A stretch of DNA of 64,000 bases, from NCBI GenBank assembly GCA_004794655.1, contig SMMW01000554.1:12317501-12381500 (forward strand), read 5' to 3'. Within the stretch, counting starts at the first letter, position 1, and each line of letters starts with the position of its first letter. The DNA comes from Marisa cornuarietis. Taxonomy: Eukaryota; Mollusca; Gastropoda; Architaenioglossa; Ampullariidae. The notes below the pieces were generated by a model. It had not been told where the DNA came from. It worked only from the letters and a program-made list of their open reading frames with translations, and searched no databases. Both the position numbers and the translations under genes were made by a program. Shown here piece by piece: positions 41,990-54,300 of the stretch.

Positions 41990-42300
41990 AGACAGTCAGA
42001 TGCCTACTTTGGTAGTGCATGAAAAAACTTGCACAAATCAAATGCGAGTGGAGGCCATCCCCGGCGAGCAGAACGTCGAAGCGGACTTCTTAAGCCGGTC
42101 ATATCCCACGACTGAATGGGCGGTTAGATGGACCACACCGGGGGCAAATAGGGGGTGCGCGCTAAATGGTTGTCTTGTAGGTAGGCCAATGAAAATGGGA
42201 CGTATGTTTGTGTAGGTATGTATATCGGCAGGCTGAGCAGCAGGCATCATGCATATGGTCTAATGTCGTGGTGCTCCTTGGAGGGGGGGGGGAGATTTGT
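41990..42300 (+). mobile_element. Retroelement pol tail and polypurine tract
   Basis: The plus strand reads RVEAIPGEQNVEADFLSRSY then PTTEW, the end of a retroelement RNase H (HIPGxxNxxADxLSR; the following TEW is seen in DIRS-type elements). A G-rich polypurine tract follows at 42,280-42,296, just before TGTTGCGTG. Confidence 0.6.
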
Positions 42301-43330
42301 TGCGTGTCGCATGCTGGCTCAGTCCGAGCTTTAGTTCTAAGGGGGGGGGGGGGTTGCTACGTCACGATAATCTGACGCAATTCTTGTATTTTGTTGTTTG
42401 ACGTTTTTTTGGCGCGGGAGGAAAGAGGCAGGGCGGTTGGAGAAGAGAGGAGAGGAAGGAAGAAAAGTGGAGGAGCAAGAAGACTGTGAAGTGGATGGAG
42501 TGACTTTCTTGAGTTGATGATCCGTTGTTCGAGCGGAGTATTGAATATCCAGGAGAGACCGTTGCCAGAACGGGAAGCTTTCGACCACTGAGAGACTGTG
42601 ATGCAAATAGAGTGACGGCAGTCCTTTTTTGTAGGGGTGGTGGTATTGTAGGGTATAGACGGGGAGGGTGTTGGTATTGGTCAGTGGTACGCGTCCTCTT
42701 TCGTCCCCGACCCATTGGTTTCTTTGTTCTCTTCCTTGTTTCTGTTACATTCGTTTTTTTTTTATTAAACAAGTATTTGTGTTGTCCTAACGTGTGCGTT
42801 TCAGGGATCGTGAATATAGCCCTGACTGGTTGAGAGTGTGTAGTGTGTATTATTTTGAAAGCGAAAAAGCGAATATCAGAAATGGAGTTAGCCCCCTTGT
42901 TTGTTTTGTGCAGCAGGGTGAGTGGCCCTTGGATGTACGTTTGGTGTATGGTTGAGAAAGCGTGACGTAAAAGGAGGTATGACTTGGGGTGTCGTCTGCG
43001 AGAGGAAAGAAGTTTCTGGAGAAAGATCGTTTGGGTGGAATGTGTGTGTGAGTTTGGGAGAAAAAGAAAAGGAGATCTGCTGGTGGATTCAGATAATTGT
43101 AGTATTGCTGTGTGTTTGGAGAAGTTTCCGCAGTTGCTGAGTGTCTGCTGGTGGATTCAGATAATTGGAGTATTGATGTTTGGAGAGATTCACCAGTTTC
43201 TGTCTGCTGGTGGATTCTGTATTGGGAGTAATTGCTGTGCTTTGGAGATTCGCAGTGTTGTGTATTTCTGTATAGTTTCAAGGAGTATTACAGGCAAGTG
43301 TACATCTGTGGGTGCGTGTGTTTTGACCGG
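42297..43330 (+). mobile_element. Possible 3' LTR with internal minisatellite
   Basis: Begins TGTTGCGTGTCGC directly after the polypurine tract. It contains a G13 run, a CTCTTCC-rich region, and three tandem copies of CTGCTGGTGGATTC with spacers at about 43,076-43,220. The right border is not defined and no 5' LTR was found, so this is tentative. Confidence 0.35.
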
Positions 43331-43399
43331 ACGCTGACAGTGTGATTTGGTCATTTACGTTCTTCTTACTAGTCATTTCCATTTTGGGGAAAAGTACTA

Positions 43400-45937
43400 C
43401 ATGGAATTTCAACTGGGACCTGTTGCACATCATAATTTAAGGTGAGGCATTATATTGTTATCAACTTATTACTGTGCTGGTTCTCTACACAGGGCGTAAA
43501 AATCTCTTCGGAAGATTGTTAAAGAACTGGGCAAATGTAAAATGCTGGGGAACAATTTTGCAAGATATGAGATATGACAACCAAACTCATGTTTGGAATT
43601 GTAATTAAGACCAACAGATATATCAATTAAATGCAGTATATTTTTCTTAATCATCAAATAGACATTTCCCAAACTAAACAAACAAACTGACACGAAATCC
43701 TTTAGAATATATCTCTCTTTCACGAGAAACTAGAATATTTATTATTCTGAATTCAAAATGCCACCGTATTTCATAAAAAATATCATGCTTATTTTTGTTT
43801 CAAAAATACAAGCACAGGTGTGAGTGTATATATAAACATCTGGAAGTAAGTAGACAATGAATTACGTTTACTACATAATGATTTATACATTGGCTATCTC
43901 CTATGATCATTTTTTTCACATTCACATCCTTGTGTAGTTCTAAAAAAATATTGCTTAAATCGAGGACAATTATACATTAATATTAGGTATATAAATGAAA
44001 ATACGTCATTATTACTTTAGGACAAAAGCATGATCACAAAAATAATATACTGAAAAAGTGAAGAAAGATTATCAACCCTAAACCTTAACCTTAATCAGTC
44101 AAATCGGAAGCAAACCCAATTATGGTCGATTTATCATTATAACTTGACAAAAAAGAAAAACATTCTTCTAAACATTAAGTTTGCAAATCACTGATATCTA
44201 ATATAAATGAAAATAATCAAACAGGCGCAATTTACATAGTCAAATATAAATAAATAATAAACATTTACAATTATATTGAAAGCTCATTAAATACGAAGTT
44301 TGTATAGTGCGCTGCTACAACGTTGGAGTCATGCTGACCATTTAACAAGAGAGAAAAAAATAAATAAACGCTACGAAAAACCAGTCTGAAGGATGTTAAA
44401 ATATAAATGCTTATAATAAAAGTAAACAGTATGTCTGGACGGTTGCAAGTGTTGCTTACAAAAAAGCTGTAAGAGTTTAAGGCTAAATATCACAGACATT
44501 TCAGTCACGTTCAGATAACACTAACGGTTCAGATCTTAGTTTTATCAAGATTAATGTACTTATAGAAGCGGAATCTTCAATCTTCAAATAGGAAAGGCAA
44601 CAGAGCACAAGAAATATGTCGATGACGCATTACAGAAATGGGTAAGAAATAAAGCAAACAATCGATGTTCTATAAGAATTATTGACAATTTTAAAATATT
44701 AATAAAAACTACTATGAAAAGAAAAGAAAATTCCGAGTGGTGCCAAACAATCTTCAAAGTGCAAATAAAGCATGGGTTACGCAACAGGGTTTGTCATTAG
44801 CCTCAATATTGTGGAAAATTGACAATTTTCTTAAATTAACTTGCTTACATTATTCACCTGCTTATTAAACTCAAAACGTTGGGAAACATTAAGTATGGGC
44901 ATTATGCAAAATTATTCGAAGAGTGAACAGGCGGTTCAGGTTTGTGATTGTTAAATGCCTTTTTTTGCAGATGTTTTGTACGCCTGTCGTATGTGATGAT
45001 AGGTGTGTGTGTGTGTGTGTGTGTGTGCGTGCGTGCGTGTGATCACCGCAACTCTACATTTCACATCAATATTATACTTCTCAAAAAGTATACTTATCAA
45101 TTTAAAGTCAAGTATGAGACTGGGATCTTGTAAGAGTCACAGAAGTATATTGCCGAAACATGAGTGTCAGATAACAATTTAAACGGCATATCTGTAGGAG
45201 GAAAACACTGCTACTGAACTTAATTATAATTAAAGGTAAACACTACCTTTCAACAGTTTTTAAACAAGTATTTCTTTACCGAGCTCAGTTTGGAAATATA
45301 GGTTGCCTACACTAGTGGAAAAAGCGGACGGCCTTGTGGTAACATGTTTAATTTTTTTAAATGAAGTACAAAATTCTTCCTACTGTTTAAAAAAATCTCA
45401 CTTTAAATCGAGATGTCCTAATGCCAAAAATATTTAACTATTGAAACATAAATTAAAAAAAAACGGTAACTAAACAAAACCAATTACATTTGCAGCCTTT
45501 GTCTTTCTTGCTTGAGCATCTTCCACCATGAGCATTTATTTTCTTCATTTCCTTTGTATTTCCCTTCTTTGGTTGCATTCTTCAGTTGGTTTAATTCACT
45601 GTTGTTCCCATTTGTATAAGTAAAGAAGAGGGAAAGAACGAGAAAATCTGTCTTCTACATGTTTCATTAGCTTTGTTGTCTTGGAATATGTAGACCATAC
45701 AAGAGGTTAAGTGATGAGCGTGCTTAAAGCCTTCAGGGGTTAATATAAACGGATTCCGAGATCACTAATTCCATATCATTGTCATAGCAGAACGCAGTAC
45801 ATAATATGCGATATTCTCACTTTGACAAAACTTAAGATTATATTACAATTTAAATAGAAACAGATTTGTCAAAGTTCATGTATGTAAAATCATTCGGATT
45901 GTTTAGGGTGGAGAGAGGTAAGCACACAATTTAACAT
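43400..45937. other. AT-rich interval without recognised genes
   Basis: No supported exon on either strand. Contains (GT)n at 45,003-45,040. The 3' continuation of the TRPM gene beyond 47,841 was searched for here and not found. Confidence 0.5.
45003..45040. repeat. (GT)n microsatellite
   Basis: GT run turning into GTGC repeats. Confidence 0.95.
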
Positions 45938-45940
45938 CTG

Positions 45941-47095
45941 GCCCCGTATGCATGTAAATCGAATAAGGACTCGCGCGAATAGCTGCTTTTCGCGAACAGC
46001 TATTCGAGACTTATACGTGCATAGGGCCTATCGTGATTCCGTATGCAAAAAGCTCTATTCGGTCTCAAATAGCTTTACGCGAGTAGTAGCGGGGAGAACC
46101 GTTGCTATTTTTAGAAGAAAGCGAAAACACGATGGAGTTTCGGTGAAGGTAAAGGAAACTACTTCATATTATAGCATCGCTTTTTTGGGGTTTTTTTGAG
46201 CTGTCATCGGCTAAACTCGCCACTATCACCCAAAATAGGCAAGAGTGGCGGGCCCTGTCAGCTCGCCTGTCTAACAATGTGCTCCCCGAAAACACAGGTC
46301 AAGGCAGGGTCACCAGACATTGGTTACAGTCAACTTACTGAACTGCTACAAAAAATCGTGCTTCAGGGAGTCTGAAGTTACAATATTGCTGGAGGAAATC
46401 TCTCTCGAGCACCGGGTTTTATTTGGGAGGTGTTTAAACTGTTCCTAGCATAGACAGACAGGTATTTTAAATCAAAGTTTGTATCACGTTTGGTATTCCG
46501 TAGGTGCGATGTACGGTATATACCTGTCTATTCGTCAAGTCCGCACGAGCTTGGTTCGGCAATGAAATTTCATTGCGTGCTCGCCGAAACAAAGCGTCGG
46601 TGATTCCCCACAGTGCGGCTGACGGTTGATTGGCTTACTCCAATTAATTCGCCACACACATCCTGAACACTTAATGTAGCAAAATATCTCAGAGTTACAA
46701 GGACTTGTAACAATGGTGTTAAGGCACCTTTTCGATTGGTGACAGCGATCTCGCATGCCACTTCATCAGTCAGTGCCAAAATGTTTTCTCGTAGAAAACA
46801 AAATTTGTGATATAATTCTACATCATCAAATACTTCAAACGGATGCGATCTGTCTCGAAACACCCGATTCCTTTGCATCAATCGACGTTCTCGCCACTGA
46901 AAAACCATGATGGCCGCCATTTTTCTGTGTGAATAGCGAGTTATCCAGCCCCGAGAGGTCGAATAACTTTATACGCGATCCGCCTGGCCGGAAAGCCTTT
47001 CCGGGCTCCCATGCATACGGATTTTTCACTGCTATTCACCTTAATAGCCGCTATTCTTGAATAAGGCCCTTTTCCGGGCTACATGCATACGGGGC
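45941..47095 (-). mobile_element. PIF/Harbinger DNA transposon, deletion derivative with TIRs and CTG target duplication
   Basis: Perfect terminal inverted repeats GCCCCGTATGCATGTA (left 45,941-45,956, right inverse ending 47,095), flanked by CTG at 45,938-45,940 and 47,096-47,098. A 3-bp CWG/TWA duplication is the PIF/Harbinger hallmark. It carries only the N-terminal part of a HARBI1-like transposase. Confidence 0.93.
46605..46920 (-). pseudogene. HARBI1-like: HARBI1-like transposase, N-terminal part only
   Basis: Starts MAAIMVFQWRERRLMQRNRV and contains ENILALTDEVACEIA, ALTPLLQVLVTLRYFATLSV and QDVCGELIGVSQSTVSRTV. This is the HARBI1 N-terminal domain with its helix-turn-helix (IGVSQSTVSR). 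The DDE catalytic domain is absent: the frame ends shortly afterwards and the rest of the element is noncoding. Confidence 0.9.
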
Positions 47096-47287
47096 CTGGA
47101 GGTTGCTTATATTTAGTTTTCAAGGGTAGACAACTTCCGTAAATTTGGCATAGACTTTCGCCGAAGACTGCTTTCAGTTTGTATTCCAATGGTCTGATGT
47201 CTCCTGTGAAAAGGCAAAACAGAAAAGAATCCACTTATTAATACCGCGAACAACCTAAGTTGTCTATGCATCATGGCGAACGTGCAA

Positions 47288-47380
47288 AATAATAATAATA
47301 ATAATAATAATAAAAATAGTGAAGATTTTTATAGCGCATATTCACACTCATAGAGAGCATGCTCTTAGCGCTTAAAACAA
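47288..47380. repeat. SINE-like unit with (TAA)n and TATAGCGC motif
   Basis: (AAT)n, then TTTTTATAGCGCATATTCAC ... CTCTTAGCGCTTAAAACAA. Related to 39,569-39,655. Confidence 0.6.
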
Positions 47381-47840
47381 GGAAGAGACGTGGACTAAGT
47401 AGATACAGAACAAAGGGGACGAAAGAAAACGACAGTACTGACGACGAAACAGAAAACAAAAGGCATCAAGTAAAAGGAACAGAGAAATATAGTCATTCTG
47501 CCAAGAAAGATGGGTAAAGTAGCAAGAGGGAAGGGGGGGTAAGAAGGATGTGTAGATGTATTACTTGGGTTGGTGTAATCGCACACATGTTGGGTCTGTG
47601 CACATAACTCAATCGCTCTTAAAACTAACTTAAATTAATTTTCTTTATTATTGATCGATAATTTAATCACTGTCTTTCAATGCAGTCAGCGATTGGGTAT
47701 AGCTATTCAGTTATACATGTCGAGTGCTCGAGAATATGAAGGGTATAAATAGTTCAGATACTGATACAAATGACACTATTGATTTCATAATGTAATTTAC
47801 TAAATGTATTGTTAGAGACTGCGGTATCTACCCCACGTAC

Positions 47841-47928
47841 CCAAGCAAATATGCGGGATTCCTAGGAAGCTTGCCGCACACCACACAACGCTTGTAGATG
47901 ATACAGGGTTTGCAAACTGTGCGCATTC
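47841..47928 (-). CDS. TRPM-linked Cys-rich exon, copy 1
   Basis: 88 bp, acceptor TTTGCAG, donor GTACGT. Reads GMRTVCKPCIIYKRCVVCGK then LPRNPAYLL. Its phase fits the coiled-coil exon. The CxxC-x5-CxxCG spacing suggests a small zinc-binding knuckle. Not a TRPM module I recognise. Confidence 0.72.
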
Positions 47929-48329
47929 CTGCAAAGTTGGTGAAATGAGTTTCCAAGAAGAAAGTGTAAAAACTAATATATTTTATTTGACGTTAATTGA
48001 CAAATTCATCTACATGCTTAGTGATTTATTCTCTCTTCTTCAATAGACATACCCACACACGCTCGGTTTCCTGATGCATACTAACAGCTCGGCGAACAAA
48101 CAGATGTGAGCATCGTAGCGACACAAAGATAAAATGATTGTTTCCTTTGTTTATGTAGTGTGTTTCTAGTCAAAAACTCAGAATTCAGTCTTCAAATCAA
48201 TGCAGTATTTTTACATTTGGTTCTTGTGTCTCTTCTCTTTTTATCCCCCCCCCACCGTCGTAACCTTTGAATAGTCATGTTCATTTTTTTTGCCATGAGA
48301 TAGCCTTAGTTGCTGACTTGGCATAAAAA

Positions 48330-48363
<34 letters not shown>

Positions 48364-51300
48364 GCTAACTAACTAACTAACTAACTCCCCCTTCGTATTT
48401 GTCCCTTAACTTTTTCCACACCCCTCCTACTCTGTCATCTTAGAAAAACCAAACTGTACCCGCTCTTGAGTACAGTTACTGACAACTTTACGTCTTCGTT
48501 TCTGAAAAAAGGTCCACAAAACCAACTTAAAAAAAATAATCCGGTGAAGAGTGCAGAATTGTATTCCGTTCTCGAGATTCAATCATACAAACATCACCTT
48601 AATATGAAAGACATGACATCGAAGACGCCATTAGCATACAGGAAAATCACTAATTAACATCAGATCCCTGGTCTGGAAGTAAGTTTGTCTACATACATTC
48701 ACGTCATGGTTTTGACCTCTCTCTGTACATTGTGATGTATAAAAACATGTGTCTCGAGAACAGAAAACGAAGCTTCATCAGATTTTCGAATAGCCAGTAT
48801 AGTAAGCATCTGAAAAGCTTTAAGAAACATATGAACTACATCGCAAGGTCTACGGGTGACTCAACAACCATCAGTGCACACAGATCAAACCCTAGTGCCG
48901 GACACAAACTCGACCCGGTCTCCGCCTATATCTCTATCTCTTTTTGTAATGTGAACTGTTCTATTTGACAATATTAAATACAATCTTTCATTGTATCGGC
49001 ACTAAAAAAGTTTCTTTTACGCGTAAACAATAATAATCACAACAATCGAGTGACCAGTACACCCACCAATCAGAGCTGCGATAGCTTTGTTCAGGGAAAA
49101 TGTACTGAAGCGGATAGATTCGTGTAGTTCATGTAGATCCTCGGACACCTCATCAGACTGGGATCCACTGCTACTTCCGACAGTCTGGCCACATTGAAAA
49201 CAGAAAAAATATATAAAAGAATAAACGAAGGAAAAAGCAAGACACAAAGACATAAGGCGAGAGCAACAGAAGTACATCAGGAAGGACGAGATTAAACCCT
49301 CGAACTTAAGCATTTTATTAGGCAATCACATTGCAGAAGAATAGTAAGGTGATTACACGACATACCCAAAGGCGATGTCAGATCACCGAAGAAAACTACC
49401 GTGATAAGGACACTTCATCTCAAAGAGCAGATTACTTGGGGAATTTTAACAAGAACAATTTTTACATTGAACATTTTGCACAATTCATTCTCATTTTTAT
49501 TCTCTTTTTAATAAAGAAAAACTGTTGTATATGGTGAAAAACACTCTGATGCGCAGTAATAAGAAATGTTATTAAGCATACTGATGAAATCCTGATCAAT
49601 AAGCCTACACTTTTCACTCACATGACGAACCTCTTCTGAAGATGTCTTCTTATCCTGCTTTGCAAAACTGCAAGATTACAAACGGATTTCAACAGTCGAA
49701 GAACACAACGCTTTGCAAGTCAAAGCATGTTTCCGAAATTAAAAGTTTTCGATCAGTTCTACAATGGACATTTATTATTTATACATGTTTACTCCTTCAT
49801 AATGTCTTTATCATACTGATGAGATCCTTTCTCGTGTCCTTACCATGTTTCTGTGACTTCGCAAACTTGTGTGAATGGATTGCTACAAGTGTTTCTTATT
49901 ATTCATCAACATAAGCTTTAATATTTAGAAACCAAACGGTGAATAAGTATCGTTTACTTTTTTTCCATGGTCTCCCCAACAAGATCTTCTACTGTTTGAG
50001 ATTTCTCTTCGGTGTAAGCCTCTGTAGTCACCTTAGCCCAGTTCAGGAGTGTAGCTGTCTCGGCCTTTCCAAGGAATGTTCCTTACAATTTAAAGAGACA
50101 GTGTGGTATGACTTTATGACTGGAAAAGGGAAATAAATTCGTACTGAAAATGTCATTATCCTAATCGAATGCTATGCCACTTATACCATTATGGGATGAA
50201 TAATACATAACTTGTTTGGTGCTGAAGTTAAGCCAACTTTATACGGGGGGAAAACAAACCAGGCTCATAAGATGGTCAGTTTGGTTTAACGGTGTTTGAA
50301 TACATTTAGATTTTGTATCATTGTGAACATACTAAGTGCATGTGAGAATGTCTTTATATATAAAGTATTAGTATTGAAAACAGATTTGAAGGAAGTAATG
50401 CTCACGAAATCTATTCTCCTGCCAGTTATTGTGGTTTTCTGGATGCTTTTTTCTATTGTGATCTTTATTTCTCATTATGTCAACACCACAAAAACACCGA
50501 CAAATGTATAAAACGGTATAATAGAAGATCGTGAGTGGAGGTGGTAAAGGGCTTCCAAGATAAAACTTGACGATCATCAGAAACTTCTGATACTTCCTCA
50601 CATCCTCCTTCTGGCTGTGGATAACTTCAAACAAGTAGCTGGGAACAAAAAAGGAAAAATAAAAGCAAGAATACACAATTTTATTAAATGCAAAGCTGTA
50701 TTAAAGCCCACATCGAGTGAAACGAAATTAAAGCTAAATAAAAACAGTCTCCTTGAAGAGGATGCGAATGCTGTGATTTGTGGTTACAATAAAGTTTTAT
50801 TTTATAAAACCAAGGCTAAAGTAGCTTACCTGAAAGCCGCAATGAGTATGTTGATCAGCAGCAAAGAAGTGAAAAGTAGGTAAACTACTCTCAGTAACCC
50901 ACGAAAGATTACTCTGGGGTCGTCATCGCTCTCATCTGCGTCATCTGTACAGAAATACAGAAAACTGAGAGATAAAGACAAACCCGTGTCGGACCCCAAA
51001 CATGACATGTGATGTGTTGTTTCCAGTAAGAAGGGCAGGTATGCACTACCACGGGCGGGTACAAAGCGTTAAAGGAACATTCTGGAGCTCTGAGCGGCCA
51101 CTGTATTCAGTGAGTGCAGAAACGGGAAAATCTTTGGAGATCAATCGTCGTTATTTGTGAGACGCATATTGCCATGTGCATGCCACCCGGTGGCGTGTAC
51201 CCGCCTGACTTGGAAATCGGGTCAACGGGTATCGTCCACCCCTCTCCCCGCCACCCCACTGCTCTGCTTCAACAATGTTGTTTTCGTCCCCTGTCCCGAT

Positions 51301-54300
51301 CTTTGCTAGGTCCTGTTTTGAATCTGCTTTTGTCAGGCAATGTCACCTTTGGCTACTCCAATATATTTACTGCTACATCCTGCACGCGACAAGGATCTTG
51401 TCTACTGGAGTGCTAAACTCCCTCTGGGTAGACATGATCTGATGAACCGGAAGCTCAAGCCCGTACTTTAATTACACTTACCTGCTGTAAGTAAAGCCTA
51501 GTCCTGGGGCCTGTTGCACAACACATTTCTAATTTTAATCACTTTTAAGCTTCAAATCTTTTTAGATAATCAGTTTAAAATCCACACCACAATTTTAGAA
51601 TTTTTAAAACTAAAACTGCTTTAAGTAAGATAAGGTTGGTTATGTCTGACTTTCCGTCCGGTCAGTACAATTTGTTGTATGTTTTTGTGCAATGCATCTA
51701 AATGGCAGAGAAGAGGTTTTGCTTCTTTAGAACAGTTTTAAGGTTTAGAAACATGTTGTGCAACTGGCTCTTTACCTCTTGCTGCAGATGATTGCACAAC
51801 TGCTGAAACTAAAAAAATTTCATAGCCTTTAATCGAAGGCTCTATTTCTCTGCATTTTCTCATATGTTTACTTAAGACAGACTTAGCACCATTTCTGTCT
51901 TTATTATTTTTTTAGTTTCCTTTTGTTTTATTTTTTTCTTCTCTTCTGTTTTTTCTTCATCATCATCATCATCATCATCCATCAATCATCAATCATCATC
52001 AATCATCAATCATCAATCATCATCAATCATCATCATCATCATCTTGAATCTTTCTTGAATGTTTAAGCACACAATTAATATCTGCCCGTAGCATGTCTCG
52101 AAACTCGAACATAAAAAATATTAAGAAAGCCTCAGTAAAACCGTGTGCATCACTCGACAGTGCATTTTGTTTTATCAACCTGTCCTCTTTCTTCGTGCAC
52201 TTTCTCTCTTTTCGTCTTTTGTATTCGCCATCCTTAGTCAGTAACCACCGCGGAAATAGAGAATAAAGAAAAACAAGAATATCAAGAAGAAAAGAAGGAA
52301 AATCAAGAGTAAAAAATGCTGAGATGCGGAGGATGACAAAGATAAGGAGCACAAAGAGAACAAGAAGAGAACGAAAGCAAATGTTCTTACCAGGTCTGTC
52401 CGCCAGCATCAGCCAAAAGGCCTCCACGGGAAGTTGGAGAACTACTGTGGAATTGACGACTCCCTGACCACTGGTCTCGATGGAGTACTTGATCACGCCG
52501 TATGTGATGAAGATTATCAATAGAAGGATGGAGAAGAGAATGATCTCCTTAATCTGTAATAATCCAAAGGCTGCTTAAACTAGTTTCTTCAAAATTATCG
52601 ACATTTACGAGTAATAGAATAATATAAAATTCCTTTTCCGAAATTGAAGTAAGAACATGTATATAACAAAATTGGCTTTACTGAAGTTACAGGGAATTCC
52701 AAGAGAGGCTACGGCATGTGATGTGGAAACTCAGCGATAAAAAATTTCTCTTCCAAATCAACCACGCGCTGTAAAGAATCTTTCTTTCACATCACAGTAG
52801 GTGTCCATCAAGAGTTAGGGTTTAACAACTTCATGCGTGACCATCACACTTTGACTTCCATCGGTAGAAGGCCGATTTGTGACCTATGGTTTGAAGACGA
52901 CATCGATCGGATAGAATAACAGAACTAAAAGACCTTACAACCAGACTGACAGTTTAAACGCAAATGGAATGGAGACCACCAGTGAGAAGAGCAAAGTCAT
53001 AGTAATTTGCAAAAGTAAAGCAAAGATCTACATCACCGGGATTCGGCTCTAGGAGATTAGTTTTTGAGTACTTTATATCTGCATCAGGATCGCGACAGCA
53101 ACAACTACAAGATCTGACTGGACAGCCATAGCATCAGATGTATACAGAGTATAATATGTACAAGTTCCTTATTTTCCGATGGGAAACGTGGACTCACCGA
53201 TACAAAGAGGAAAATCCAAGCGTTCGAGAACAAGAGCCTTTAGAGGATCTAGTACAGAGAACATAAAACCAACAACTTTGTATAAAACGCGGTCACTACA
53301 CTCGTACGACACCAGGAACCTTTGCTTGCAACAGTCAAGCGACACAAGCTGGTCTGGCCATGTGATCGGACACACACGCACGCACGCACGCACGCACGCA
53401 CGCACAACAGTCAAGCGACACAAGCTGGTCTGGTCTGGCCATATGATCGGACACACCCACACACACACACACCTTGAATAAAAGCAATAAAATAATCGGA
53501 ATCACATAACTTACCATTTGATAAATCATGAAGACCTTTGGTCCCAGTTGGGAGTTGATGGACAAAAAGTAGAAAAATCGGCAGATGAATGAGATGAAGT
53601 TAAGACAAAGTATAACATGAAGGGAGAAGGGAGTGGGGTCAGTGAACCATTGAAAGATTCCAATCCACGCCAGATAGTAGTTGGTCACGTTCAGAAATCC
53701 GAGCTGAGACAGCAGGAAAACTTTAAATCTTTTCCGTTTGGATCGGACCCATTCCTGGAAAGCAGGAAACAAAAATATTTATCTTGAAAAATTCTAAGCC
53801 ATCATTATCATCACCACCTTGAAAACATGAAATGGTAGGATACTAGCCATGGTTATATAAGGTACTAAAGATAATTTCAGTGCGATACTAAGACTGGTTG
53901 GAGTTTATGTGGAAAATACTTCCACCAAGAGACAGTTATGCATTACGGGGAAGGAGAACATATCGGAAAGTTATGGAAAATAAAGGATAAGAGGGTATAA
54001 ATGGCATGATCTGTGTTCACTGACACCATTAGCGATTTTGTTCTGCTGGTCTACTGGTTATGGTCCTCACGTGTGTCACAGGTATACTTGCTCTGTGGGC
54101 ATGTCGTTTGCAGTAAGAACAATGGTGCATTTTACAAGACATAGAGTCCGAGTTGTGGAGTTTCCCTACACAAAAGTGTCTATTTGTGTTATTGTACTCT
54201 GCATGTATTTATTTACCCTACCTTTATTGTTGGTCTTGATTCTGAAGTTCTCTAGTTTAAGTCCTTGTTTAACTATTTAGGTTTAACATAAGATAAGATA

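Noticed and set aside
42337..43340. Several open frames of 70-140 codons on both strands
   Set aside because: They fall in the possible LTR with biased composition and tandem repeats; no domain recognisable.
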